From: CABQCM01 sp965145485
GTDB taxonomy: Bacteria > Bacillota > Clostridia > Oscillospirales > Acutalibacteraceae
Length of the DNA stretch: 34,149 nt
Assembly: GCA_965145485.1 (NCBI GenBank)
Contig: CBCTCU010000031.1
Location: 1-34,149 of the forward strand
Reading direction: 5' to 3'
In this document: positions 26,801-34,098 of the stretch, in pieces
Position numbering within the stretch: the stretch's first letter is position 1
Layout: each line of letters starts with the position of its first letter
Notes under the pieces: model-generated
Databases searched by the model: none
Seen by the model: only the letters and a program-made list of their open reading frames with translations
What the model was told of the DNA's origin: nothing
Program-made: the position numbers and the translations under genes

Positions 26801-28217
26801 CTGGCTGCCCGAGCAGTTCCAGAATGCCCGCCTGCGGGCCCGCACCGGCTTTTATCAGTGCTCGGGCGCCTGGGGATTCCGCGACCAGCTACAGGATAGC
26901 TGCGCCGAGCTGCTGCTCAATCCCGCCAACACCCGCGCGCATCTGCTGCGCTGCGCCTCCCGCCAGTTTGAGGAGGGGGACGTGCTTCACTGGTGGCATG
27001 AGCTGGAGCATGGTCCGGCCGGCGTGCGCACCCGTTGCAGCGACGACCTGCTCTGGCTTCCCTACGCTGTGTATGAATACGTCGAGACAACGGGAGATAC
27101 CGGCGTATTGGAGGAGCAAATCCCCTTTTTGGCGGCCGACGAGCTGGGGGAGGATGAGCAGGAGCGATATTTCACCCCCGCCGTCTCTCCCACGTCGGCA
27201 AGCCTGATGGAACACTGCCTCAGAGCGGTGCGCCGGGTTTCCTATGGCGCGCACGGTTTGCCGCTGATGGGCAGCTGCGACTGGAACGACGGCATGTCCA
27301 ACATCGGCCGGGAAGGCCGGGGGGAAAGCGTCTGGCTCGCACAGTTTTTGGCCATTGTGGAGGAACGCATGGCCGCCCTTTGCCTGCGCCGGGGGGATAC
27401 CGACCAGGCCAGGGAGTTGCTCGACAGCGCCAAAACACTGAAAGAGACGGTCGACCGCGAGGCCTATGACGGCGAGTGGTATCTGCGCGCCTACACCGAC
27501 AGCGGCGCCCCCCTGGGCAGCCGTCAAAACGAGGAAGGGCGCATCGACCTGCTTCCTCAGGCCTTTGCCGCTTTATCGGGCATGCCGGACAGCCAGCGCG
27601 TCGGCCGCGCCCTCGACGTCTGCCTCGAGCAGCTTGTCGACCGCGAGAGGGGGATAATTCGGCTGTTTACCCCGCCCTTTGACCGGTTTGACGCGGGATA
27701 TATCCGCGCCTATCCCAAGGGACTGCGGGAAAACGGCGGTCAGTACACCCACGGAGCGGTCTGGCTGATGATGGCGCTGTTTCAAGTGGGACGCGCGGAC
27801 GAGGGGTACGAGCTCGCGCGCATGCTCAATCCCGCCGTGCGGTGTGCCGATCCCGACAAGGCCGCACGGTATGGGCTGGAGCCCTACTCCATGCCGGCCG
27901 ATATCTATACCCATCCCGGCTTGGAGGGGCGCGGCGGCTGGAGCCTTTATACCGGCTCGGCCGGATGGTATTACCGGGCGCTGCTCGGCTCTTTTCTCGG
28001 GCTGCGCTTTCACGCCGACCGCATGTCGGTTGCGCCCTGCCTCCCCCGCGGCTTCCCGGGGTATGCGGCCGAGTTGTGCGTGCAGGGCACCACGGTGCAC
28101 CTGAACGTGGAGCGCGGCGAGCATCCCGGGCTGACGGTGGACGGTCAGCCGGCGCATGAAATCCCGCTCGATCGGGGGGAGCACACCGCCCATCTGGTGG
28201 TTGCTAACCAAGGGTAA
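20862..28217 (+). CDS. ndvB: Cyclic beta-1,2-glucan synthase (NdvB type): GT84, cyclisation domain, GH94
   Basis: The protein has 2451 residues from an ATG preceded by GAGGGAGG. A helical N-terminal region (about 1-240) precedes a membrane pair (about 246-290, LPLAACVALSAALGVWWLFP). The GT84 glucosyltransferase follows (about 320-620), with ALDADTKLQM near 445 as the D-x-D site and LRQHRWIRGD near 597 as Q/RxxRW. Further membrane helices lie near 640-700 and 770-810. The middle part (about 860-1250) matches the glucoamylase-like cyclising domain (now GH189), with PWGCSESAYYAFDPQFQYQY and RSYMAHHVGMSL. The C-terminal GH94-like phosphorylase half (about 1280-2440) holds GSCDWNDGM near 2140, where the catalytic Asp sits. 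It should build a beta-1,2-glucan from UDP-glucose, trim it and close it. At about 2450 residues it is shorter than proteobacterial NdvB (about 2800). Linear or other-linkage products remain possible. Confidence 0.9.
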   Translation: MIHSAQGVALANTGRRLADQVRSDRRLLRKAYRRVVEGERRGAEEWLRDNYYLLERSAASAQRDLKRSPALPSREGKPVMYALCERAVKAFAGKQRLEETLHTVLDEAGGSFSSRELELCGLFLQTALIHSAAANLKGEGSAFGRAVEGVREVSSLDVDALIDRYCPMEQILAGDPAGVYERMDESTRALYRRTCARRALGEGISEAEFARRAIARSQGETDPRRRHVGYYILETDPRKMRLRRRGRLLLWLRGLLPLAACVALSAALGVWWLFPLLYLPVFGLLRPVMEWLSVQGVPTSMLPRMDLSGRVPDSASTLVTVSCLVPKPDGADELCEHLEALWRGCGVGNIRFGLLADLKQAELPRRPEDAPAIEALARGIERLNRKHGDHFYLFVRPRVMVATQNAYAGWERKRGAISQLVGYIKGEPVDFLRVVGDSRFLPRVKYVIALDADTKLQMDAAAELVAIAEHPLNRPVVDRGRGVVTAGYGIVAPRIETDIRSAGRTVFSRIMTGVGGVSAYDTVSGNFYADCFGRGIFAGKGLIDVEAFAECMPGALPRERVLSHDVIEGGFLRCAFASDVAATDGCPAAADAWNLRQHRWIRGDVQNTLWLFGRVPDEKGVRRNPFDALTRFFLLDNLVRALTELTIPLLIVAALFLPRAAWALVLLCMASSAASGLFAAVSSLLRGGVSMLSRRYYSHVLPDAASALARAGLSIVMSVQSGLVAGDAMVRGLWRQLVSRRNLLEWVTAAEADRRHKSTFLGALRRGWQSVAAGAALAVFFGGWLRLFGLIIMFSPLLLWLTSRPLRDNRIDLSEAERDELRSYAAAMWRYYDRTCRAGDHYLPPDNVQESPVHSVAHRTSPTNIGLYMLCVLCARDLGLIDSESMCERLSHTMDTVEKLQKWEGNLLNWYDTKTLRPLPPRFCSAVDSGNFVCCLVALREGLLEYAHEQPSLAPLCGRIQAVVDQTNLAAMYNPKKRLFHIGYDLETGKLSSSYYDLLMSEARMMSYFAVARRQVPKKHWGALGRTLAVEGRYAGAVSWTGTMFEYYMPHLLLPAYEGSLLYESLGFCLYCQRKKASERGLPWGCSESAYYAFDPQFQYQYKAHGIQRLGLKRMQGKEYVLSPYSSFLALTMAPQLALRNLRRIKKLGATGEFGFYEAVDFTAKRCGGAPYAVVRSYMAHHVGMSLCAVENALTGNVLQQRFLRGEMAAAEELLKESPPTGAAVFEDVVRRDAPEKPGRATNQIEEYDDIHPRTPRMHLLSAAGYTLLLSDNGSSVSICQGVDITRRSGDVLRRPQGVYAIVEGAGVRFSLTRAPDYRESASHRVEFAPSYAAFYARRGVLEGGMSASLHPSIPCERRTIQIRNHSTKRVQAQVMLYFEPCLARSDAAAAHPAFSGMFLEKRYDASLHVLTFTRRLREGESPVSIAVGFADGRAFEYDCSRERVLHRPEGIAGLACAAGQQLIPEGGLPDLCAAMRLSMDIAPRSQRSATLLISAAVSPEQAVNQLLRCRGDRLEPSQGGLSPLYDKGLESRLASALLPEISGAARDSKQRLAAARENRLGIPALWSLGISGDLPIAVVELHGAGELHIADNYLGVLLRLRRCSLLFDLVFLYREGGEYDKPVRGGVEQYVINRGAEDLVGRPGGVHFVDAARAGDAEVTCLLAAASYLAPRTVTRIAMPLPDYRPAALLPVSPPSSSIQGDAVVGGVFTEDAFTVTGRSSLPWCHILSNPSFGTMVSDCALGFTFAGNARENKLTPWYNDTRSDNRGELLLLRIGSNIYDLCNGARATFAPGSAVYESEAGPVSARLEVRILPDGGAKLLTLELIQQSEEECHVEIAYYTEPVLGVDRRGAPRLQSRWEDGRLFVRNPFQSHFPGAMMLASDAEGARCCCDRAAFLSGRWDEHTLMPLPDPCGSVIVARKLPPRRREKVQFVLAFGQDEASARADGDRALRQKPAGMKNQNSIRVFTPDAAINHMVNTWLPEQFQNARLRARTGFYQCSGAWGFRDQLQDSCAELLLNPANTRAHLLRCASRQFEEGDVLHWWHELEHGPAGVRTRCSDDLLWLPYAVYEYVETTGDTGVLEEQIPFLAADELGEDEQERYFTPAVSPTSASLMEHCLRAVRRVSYGAHGLPLMGSCDWNDGMSNIGREGRGESVWLAQFLAIVEERMAALCLRRGDTDQARELLDSAKTLKETVDREAYDGEWYLRAYTDSGAPLGSRQNEEGRIDLLPQAFAALSGMPDSQRVGRALDVCLEQLVDRERGIIRLFTPPFDRFDAGYIRAYPKGLRENGGQYTHGAVWLMMALFQVGRADEGYELARMLNPAVRCADPDKAARYGLEPYSMPADIYTHPGLEGRGGWSLYTGSAGWYYRALLGSFLGLRFHADRMSVAPCLPRGFPGYAAELCVQGTTVHLNVERGEHPGLTVDGQPAHEIPLDRGEHTAHLVVANQG

Positions 28218-28219
28218 TT

Positions 28220-28600
28220 ATGGTATAATAGCCGCGAACGGCTATTATACTTTGATTTTGAGCACGGGCCTACGGCCATGTGCATATTATACCATTCGCA
28301 CTACGTGTTCATGGTATAATAACTATAAATAGCTATGATATTTTAAACACCAGCATGTGGTCATGTGCGGATGATACCGCTCGCGTTGTGTGTTCATGGG
28401 ATCATAGCCACATACGGCCATGACGCTCTGACTCTAAGCACAAGCTTGCGGCCATGTGCGAATGATACCGCTCACGCTTCACATTCACGCCATCATGGCC
28501 AGAAACAGACCTTGCGCTCCCTGGCGGACGCGCTGCTTTCATCCTTTGATTTCTGCACCGGCCTGAGGCCATGTGCAAAGGTTGTCATTCACACGGCGCA
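28220..28600. repeat. Degenerate tandem array with a period of about 85-117 bp and conserved hairpins
   Basis: A 22-base element ending in (T/C)CATGTGC or GGCCATGTGC recurs at 28262-28283, 28347-28368, 28438-28459 and 28555-28576. A second element (ATGGTATAAT-like) recurs at 28220, 28311, 28396 and 28487, with steps of 91, 85 and 91. Between them a stem is kept: ATTAT with ATAAT in the first unit, ATGAT with ATCAT in the next two. No coding frame is supported, and the open frame crossing it only repeats LRPCA-like words. Confidence 0.7.
28223..28260 (+). terminator. Terminator of the glucan synthase gene, also first unit of the repeat array
   Basis: GTATAATAGCCG (28223-28234), loop CGAA, CGGCTATTATAC, then TTTGATTTTG. 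It lies five bases after the stop codon. The same sequence recurs in diverged form in the following array. Confidence 0.75.
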
Positions 28601-28698
28601 TTTAGGGTATCTTGGCGCCGCCTGCTTTCTCCTTTGCTCATATATCCATGGCGGCCGCCGCCCAATTTCCAATAAACCAACCATAGGGGGAATCCACT

Positions 28699-29982
28699 TT
28701 GGAATGCAAACCCGTTTTTTGCTCTCTTGGCGAGGGGATGACCGGCGTTTTTTTGCAGACCGACCGGTTTAAGACCCGCCGCATGACCCTTTCTTTCGCT
28801 TTGCCTATCACGGCCGAGGGGTCGGCGCGCGCCGCCTTGCTCTCGCGCATGCTGACTTGTTCCAGCGCGGCCTATCCAAGCCGCCTTCTCCTCAGCCGCC
28901 GCCTGGCCGATATGTATGGCGCCGGCTTTGACTCCCACTGTATCCGGGTGGGGGATTTTGAGGTGCTCAATTTGTCCTGCTGCGTGCTGGAGGACGCCTT
29001 TGCCCTCGAGGGGGAGCCCCTCTCCGAGTGGGCGCGGGAGCTTTTGGTGGGCGCCCTGTTTTCTCCCCATATGCAAAACGGCCTGTTCGATCCGGTCCAG
29101 TTTGAGAGCGAAAAGCGCCAGCTCATCGAGGCGGTCGAGGGCCTGATCAACGAAAAACGCACCTATGCGCTCGAGCAGGCGCAGCAGCTTCTATTCCCCG
29201 GCGAGCCGGCCGGGGTGCCCGATTCGGGTGGGCTGGAAGCGGTACGGGCCTTGACCAACGAGGCGGTTTCCGCTTTTTGGAAAGAAATGCTGCAAACCGC
29301 CCGCGTGCAGATCACCGTAGTCGGCCAGCGCCCGCCGGAGGAGCTGTATGACGCGGTGCGCTCGCAATTGGATCGAATCGGCCGCCGCTATACCCCCTTT
29401 GCCCCCACTTTGGTGCGGGGGGCGCAGGGGAAGGTGTCTGAGCAGACCGAGCCGATGGCCATTGCCCAGGGCAAGCTGGTGATGGGCTTTTTGACTGGCG
29501 TTGGGCAGGGGGCTTCGCCCGACGATATCGCCGCCATGCGCATGATGACCGACCTGTGGGGGGGCGCCCCCTATTCCCGCCTGTTCACGGTGGTGCGCGA
29601 GCAGATGAGCCTTTGCTATTACTGCGCGGCCCGCTACCAGACCGTCAAAGGGGCGATCATGGTCGACAGCGGCATTGAGGTGGAGCATATGGAAAAGGCC
29701 CGGGAGGGCATTTTGTCCCAGCTTGAGGTGATGCAGCAGGGCGGCTTTGACGATGCAGCCTTCCAGGCCTCCCGCAAGGGGTTGACCGATTCGGCCCGCG
29801 GGGTGAGCGATTCGGCTGCCCGGCTGGAGGGCTGGTACGTCCATCGCATGTTTGACGACACGCCCGACACGCCGGAGGATTTTGTCCGCCGTATCGAGGG
29901 GATGACCCGGGAAAGCATTGCCGACGCGGCCCGCAAGGTCGGGCTGGGGGCGGTTTACTTTCTCAAGGGGGAGGGCGCATAG
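28699..29982 (+). CDS. yfmF: M16-family peptidase-like protein YfmF
   Basis: The protein has 427 residues from a TTG start at 28699, with AGGGGG eight bases upstream. No better ATG is available. The M16 fold is visible: SRMLTCSSAAYPSRLLLSRR, LADMYGAGFD, then RLFTVVREQMSLCYYCAARY in the C-terminal half. The HxxEH zinc motif is absent, as is normal for YfmF, which pairs with the active YfmH. NCBI names the pair for a link to 5-aminopentanol modification of elongation factor P in Bacillus. The yfmH gene follows 220 bases downstream in the same direction. A mitochondrial-processing-peptidase-like complex of the two is likely. Confidence 0.88.
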   Translation: MECKPVFCSLGEGMTGVFLQTDRFKTRRMTLSFALPITAEGSARAALLSRMLTCSSAAYPSRLLLSRRLADMYGAGFDSHCIRVGDFEVLNLSCCVLEDAFALEGEPLSEWARELLVGALFSPHMQNGLFDPVQFESEKRQLIEAVEGLINEKRTYALEQAQQLLFPGEPAGVPDSGGLEAVRALTNEAVSAFWKEMLQTARVQITVVGQRPPEELYDAVRSQLDRIGRRYTPFAPTLVRGAQGKVSEQTEPMAIAQGKLVMGFLTGVGQGASPDDIAAMRMMTDLWGGAPYSRLFTVVREQMSLCYYCAARYQTVKGAIMVDSGIEVEHMEKAREGILSQLEVMQQGGFDDAAFQASRKGLTDSARGVSDSAARLEGWYVHRMFDDTPDTPEDFVRRIEGMTRESIADAARKVGLGAVYFLKGEGA

Positions 29983-30202
29983 GGCGTCTATCCTGTACTG
30001 GCGGTCGGTCATAACGACAGCAGCCGGGCCGCGTTGCCGGCGTGTCGAGTGCCCGATTGATCCGGGCTGTACTGCCGCCGAAAGAATGTGAACCACGAAA
30101 TACCACCACGCGACCATTCCGACCGGCGCCGGGCGTTTGAGCCCGCCGGTCTTGACCAGGCCCCGCGCCATAGGGCGGGGAAAAGAAAGGAATGCTCATT
30201 CG
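29983..30202. other. Spacer between yfmF and yfmH with two hairpins
   Basis: No gene is seen. GACCGGC/GCCGGTC (30121-30151, with an inner GGGC/GCCC stem) and CCCCGC/GCGGGG (30161-30180) lie in series just before the yfmH ribosome site. Neither is followed by a T-run, so they may affect translation or mRNA stability rather than end transcription. Confidence 0.45.
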
Positions 30203-31483
30203 ATGAAAACGGTTACTACTTGTGAATGCCCCTCCCTGGGCGAGCGGGTAATTACCGCCAAACATGCCAGCGGCCTTGAGGTCATGGTGTGTGAGAAACC
30301 GGAATTTACCGGCGCCTACGCCATGTTCGGCACCCGCTACGGCTCGGTTGACAACGCTTTCCGCCTCAAAGGCGAGAGCGAGTTTACCCGTGTGCCCGAC
30401 GGTATCGCCCATTTTCTCGAGCATAAGCTCTTTGAGAGCGAGGATGGGGACGCTTTTGCGCGCTACGCCGAGACGGGGGCGAGCGCCAACGCCTATACCT
30501 CCTTTGACCGGACCTGCTATCTTTTTTCCTGCTCGGGCAATTTTGAAGATTCCTTCCGCATCCTGCTCGATTTTGTGCAGTCCCCCTATTTTACCCCCGA
30601 GACGGTGCAAAAAGAGCAGGGCATCATCGGGCAGGAGATCAGCATGTACGACGACAGCCCCGACTGGCGGCTGCTGACCCTGCTGTTTGAATCGATGTAC
30701 GAAAACAACCCCATACGGGTGAACATTGCCGGCACGGCCGAGAGCATCTCCCACATCACGGCCGATCTGCTTTACCGGTGCTACCGCACCTTTTATAATC
30801 TCAATAATATGTTTATCGTCGTGGCCGGGAACGTTTCCTCCGACCGGGTGTTTGCACTGTGCGACGAGCTGCTGCGGGATTCGGCTGCCGTCGAGTTTGA
30901 GCGCGGCCCATATGAGGAGGCCGATCGGGTCCTGCGGCCCTATACCGAGCAGAGGATGGCGGTCTCCCGCCCGCAATTTGCGCTGGGCTACAAGGAATCC
31001 TGTACGAGCGCGCAGCTACCGGTACGGGATAAGATTGTCACCGACCTGATTGTCGATATGATCGCCGGCCAGCACTCCGACCTCTATGAGCGCCTGCTGG
31101 GCGAGGGGCTGATCAACCAGCAGTTTTCCGCCGGGCTCTTTGACGGTTACAACTTCCGCCTTGAGCTGTTCAGCGGGGAGAGCGGCGAGCCCGAGCGGGT
31201 AGCGCAGCAGATCAAGGAAGAGATTGCCCGTTATCAGGCCAACGGGTTTACCGAGGAGGAATTTCGCCGCGCCAAACGGCTGCATTATGGGCGGTATCTC
31301 GCCGGCTTCAACAGCGTCGAGGCGATTGCCGACGCGCTGTGCGAGTGCTGCTGCACCGGCGCGGGGCTCTTTGAGCCGCTGGATGTTTACCGATCCCTGA
31401 CGGTTGAGGAGCTCAATGAGGCCGTAAAGGGGCTGTTCGCTGAGGAACGCGCCTGCCTTTCGGTCATCCTGCCATTGGGATAA
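30203..31483 (+). CDS. yfmH: M16-family zinc peptidase YfmH
   Basis: The protein has 426 residues from MKTVTTCECP at 30203. The open frame extends to 30137, but the upstream part crosses hairpins, and GAAAGGA lies about 11 bases before the chosen ATG. The inverted zinc motif HxxEH is intact as HFLEH in DGIAHFLEHKLFESEDG. A distal Glu in the helix EQGIIGQEISMYDD should be the third ligand. The C-terminal half has the expected R/Y-type partner domain (RDKIVTDLIVDMIAGQHSDL, YERLLGEGLINQQFSAGLFD). It is the catalytic partner of YfmF encoded just upstream. Confidence 0.93.
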   Translation: MKTVTTCECPSLGERVITAKHASGLEVMVCEKPEFTGAYAMFGTRYGSVDNAFRLKGESEFTRVPDGIAHFLEHKLFESEDGDAFARYAETGASANAYTSFDRTCYLFSCSGNFEDSFRILLDFVQSPYFTPETVQKEQGIIGQEISMYDDSPDWRLLTLLFESMYENNPIRVNIAGTAESISHITADLLYRCYRTFYNLNNMFIVVAGNVSSDRVFALCDELLRDSAAVEFERGPYEEADRVLRPYTEQRMAVSRPQFALGYKESCTSAQLPVRDKIVTDLIVDMIAGQHSDLYERLLGEGLINQQFSAGLFDGYNFRLELFSGESGEPERVAQQIKEEIARYQANGFTEEEFRRAKRLHYGRYLAGFNSVEAIADALCECCCTGAGLFEPLDVYRSLTVEELNEAVKGLFAEERACLSVILPLG

Positions 31484-31843
31484 ACCGCCGTGCCCTGCCA
31501 CCGTGAGGTCGGCATGGTGATGATGGGCGCTCGCGCGCTTTTGCAGGGATGCAAGCCGCCAAGGAGACATTGTGCGATCGCCTCGCCGGCGCTCTACAGC
31601 CCGGCGGCGCTGTCGTGCGGGCCGCGGCGCACCCTGGCTGAGATTCGTACCGGCGTTGTAGTGCTTGGATCAGAATTCAGTTCCAGTAGGCGTGATACCG
31701 GATTGCCCCCGTTGCGTGTGTTTAGCGCTCGAGTTGTCGGAAAAGATTGAAAAACGGCCGGCCGCTTGCCGTAAAAGCGGCCGCCTTACCGTGTTTGCCC
31801 CGCTTGGGTTTGATAGATTTGAGCGGCAGCGCACGGAGGCGGA
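31484..31843. other. Intergenic region upstream of lgt
   Basis: No gene is supported. CGGCCGCTT (31759-31767) can pair with AAGCGGCCG (31775-31783), but only a broken T-run follows, so termination is doubtful. I see no convincing promoter boxes. Confidence 0.35.
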
Positions 31844-32884
31844 ATGGAGAGACATATGGAGAGTTATGAGGTACAGTTTTTTGGACAGGAATTTTTCATT
31901 CATAAGGTCGCATTCTCCATTGGTTCTTTTTCGGTCTACTGGTATGGTATTCTGATCGCGGTGGGGTTTTTGGGGGCTCTCATATATGCCTACCGCCGTG
32001 CGCCCGATTTTAAAATTCGCCTTGATCCCATGGTCGACGTGGTGCTGGTCGGCGCGATTGGGGCTGTGGTCTGCGCGAGGCTGTATTATGTCGTCATGCA
32101 GTGGGATCAATTCTCCAGCGACCTTTCGAAGATCTTTGACCTGCGCGCCGGCGGCCTGGCCATCTACGGCGGGGTGATCGGGGCCTTTTTGTTCGGCGGG
32201 CTGATGTGCCGGGTGAAAAAGATCAATGCTTTGGCCATGTTTGACCTGGCCGGGATCGGCTTTTTGTTTGGCCAGGCGGTCGGCCGTTGGGGGAACTTTA
32301 TCAACCAGGAGGCCTTTGGCACCAACACCACCATGCCCTGGGGCATGTTCAGCGAGGGCACCTATAACGAGCTGCGCGCCTCCCAGTCGGAGCTGGCCGC
32401 CATGGGGGTGACGGTGGACCCTTCTCTGCCGGTGCATCCCTGCTTTTTGTATGAATCCATCTGGTGTTTGCTTGGCTTTGTGCTGCTCCATTTTTATTCC
32501 AAGCACCGCCGTTTTGACGGCGAGGTTGCACTGGCCTACATAGCCTATTATGGGCTTGGCCGTTTCTTTATCGAGGGGCTGCGCACCGATTCGCTGATGA
32601 TTGGGCCGGTGCGCGCGTCTCAGCTGCTCGCTTTGCTCTGTTTCGTAGGCGGGGGGATCGCGCTGCTGGTGCTGCGGCGCAAATACCGGCCTCTTACCAA
32701 GGCGGAGCGGGCCTATCAGCCCGTTTTTGGGTCTGGCGACCCGCTGGAGGGGGAGGAGGAGCCCTTCCAGCCTGAAGATGAAGATCCGCGCCCGGAGGAG
32801 CGGGCCGGCCTGCAGGAATCCGATGCGCTCTTGCAGGAGAGAAAACCATCCAAGGAGGAAATCGATCATGGCAGAGAGAATTGA
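31844..32884 (+). CDS. lgt: Prolipoprotein diacylglyceryl transferase
   Basis: The protein has 346 residues. Two ATGs compete: 31844 after GGAGGCGGA, and 31856 (MESYEV) after GGAG with six-base spacing. Lgt moves diacylglycerol from phosphatidylglycerol to the lipobox cysteine of prolipoproteins at the membrane. The signature GRWGNFINQEAFG is intact. The arginine-bearing loops (VVCARLYYV, RTDSLMIG) and about seven membrane helices are visible, and YGILIAVGFLGALIYAY is the first after the short N-terminus. The last 65 or so residues are an acidic, Pro/Glu/Gln-rich tail (EGEEEPFQPEDEDPRPEERA) absent from most Lgt proteins of about 270-290 residues. Its 3' end overlaps folD by 17 bases. Confidence 0.97.
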   Translation: MERHMESYEVQFFGQEFFIHKVAFSIGSFSVYWYGILIAVGFLGALIYAYRRAPDFKIRLDPMVDVVLVGAIGAVVCARLYYVVMQWDQFSSDLSKIFDLRAGGLAIYGGVIGAFLFGGLMCRVKKINALAMFDLAGIGFLFGQAVGRWGNFINQEAFGTNTTMPWGMFSEGTYNELRASQSELAAMGVTVDPSLPVHPCFLYESIWCLLGFVLLHFYSKHRRFDGEVALAYIAYYGLGRFFIEGLRTDSLMIGPVRASQLLALLCFVGGGIALLVLRRKYRPLTKAERAYQPVFGSGDPLEGEEEPFQPEDEDPRPEERAGLQESDALLQERKPSKEEIDHGREN

Positions 32885-33719
32885 TGGAAAAGCCGTATCC
32901 GCCGCCGTGCGCGCGCAGGTGGCAAAGGAAGTAGAGGCCCTAGCGGCCGAAGGGGTAGGGGTCACTCTTGCAGTGGTCATCGTGGGGGACGATCCGGCCT
33001 CCAGGGTCTATGTCAACAATAAGAAAAAGGCCTGCGCGGAATGCGGGATCCGTTCGGAGGAGTACGCCCTGCCGGCGGAGACCACGCAGGAAGAATTGAT
33101 GCGGCTGGTGGGCGAGCTCAACGCCCGGGCCGACGTCAACGGCATTCTGGTGCAGCTTCCCCTGCCCCGCCATCTGGATGAAAAGCAGGTGATCGAGGCC
33201 ATTGACCCCAAAAAGGACGTCGACGCCTTTCATCCCTCCAACGTCGGGCGTATCATGATCGGGGATTACCACTTCCTGCCCTGTACCCCGGCCGGCGTGA
33301 TGGAGCTGATTCATTCGACCGGCGTCAAGGTAGAGGGGGCGGATTGCGTGGTCATCGGCCGCAGCAATATCGTTGGCAAGCCCATGGCCATGCTCATGAT
33401 GCACGAAAACGCCACCGTCACCATCTGCCATTCCCGCACCCGCGACCTGGCGCAGATCTGCCGCCGGGCCGATATCCTCATCGCCGCCGTGGGCAAAGCC
33501 GGTTTTGTGACCGCCGATATGGTAAAAGAGGGCGCGGTGGTCATCGACGTCGGAATGAACCGGAACGCCGACGGCAAGCTGTGCGGTGATGTGGATTTTG
33601 CCGCCGTCGAGCCAAAGGCATCCTATATCACCCCGGTGCCGGGCGGCGTCGGCCCCATGACCATCGCCATGCTGATGAAAAACACCGTCATGGCCGCCAA
33701 AATTCAGCGCGGAAAATAA
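32868..33719 (+). CDS. folD: Bifunctional methylene-THF dehydrogenase / methenyl-THF cyclohydrolase
   Basis: The protein has 283 residues from MAERIDGKAV at 32868, with AAGGAGG nine bases upstream. It interconverts 5,10-methylene-, 5,10-methenyl- and 10-formyl-tetrahydrofolate in the cytoplasm. The catalytic lysine motif SRVYVNNKKKAC, the folate-site GILVQLPLPRHLDEKQVIEA and KDVDAFHPSN are present. So are the cofactor loop VVIGRSNIVGKPMAMLM and the C-terminal signature PVPGGVGPMTIAMLMKNT. The length is normal. It is translationally coupled to lgt by an overlap of 17 bases, and no obvious terminator precedes the tRNA promoter 70 bases later. Confidence 0.98.
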   Translation: MAERIDGKAVSAAVRAQVAKEVEALAAEGVGVTLAVVIVGDDPASRVYVNNKKKACAECGIRSEEYALPAETTQEELMRLVGELNARADVNGILVQLPLPRHLDEKQVIEAIDPKKDVDAFHPSNVGRIMIGDYHFLPCTPAGVMELIHSTGVKVEGADCVVIGRSNIVGKPMAMLMMHENATVTICHSRTRDLAQICRRADILIAAVGKAGFVTADMVKEGAVVIDVGMNRNADGKLCGDVDFAAVEPKASYITPVPGGVGPMTIAMLMKNTVMAAKIQRGK

Positions 33720-33791
33720 GGGTGGCGCCAGCCCATGGGGCGGCGGCATGGAGCATTCGCTGCAAAAACGCAAAAAACCTCGCAATAACGC

Positions 33792-33821
33792 TTGACAGCG
33801 ACCTATACAGTGTGATAAAAT
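33792..33821 (+). promoter_or_regulatory. Promoter of the tRNA cluster
   Basis: A perfect TTGACA (33792-33797), an 18-base spacer and TAAAAT (33816-33821) lie about 17 bases before tRNA-Gly. The next two tRNAs have no separate clear promoter and are likely cotranscribed. Confidence 0.75.
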
Positions 33822-33838
33822 ACAATGCGTTATCGAAT

Positions 33839-33912
<74 letters not shown>

Positions 33913-34015
33913 CAGCGGGCTTCGATGGGCATATGTTCCCATCCTGCCAGCCTGGATGGGCTCTGCACCCTGCATTCCCGTTCCCTTGACCGCATACTGC
34001 GCGGGGGTTCCATGT

Positions 34016-34092
<77 letters not shown>

Positions 34093-34098
34093 AAATAT

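Noticed and set aside
28220..28600. CRISPR array
   Set aside because: Units are degenerate, about 90 bp long, with internal hairpins and no constant repeat of 25-40 bp. No cas genes are present.
28365..28772. 135-codon plus-strand frame across the repeat array
   Set aside because: It crosses the repeats and enters yfmF out of frame. The repeated LRPCA words come from the DNA repeats.
31759..31783. Terminator before lgt
   Set aside because: The 9-bp stem is sound, but the following sequence is CCTTACCGTGTTT rather than a T-run.
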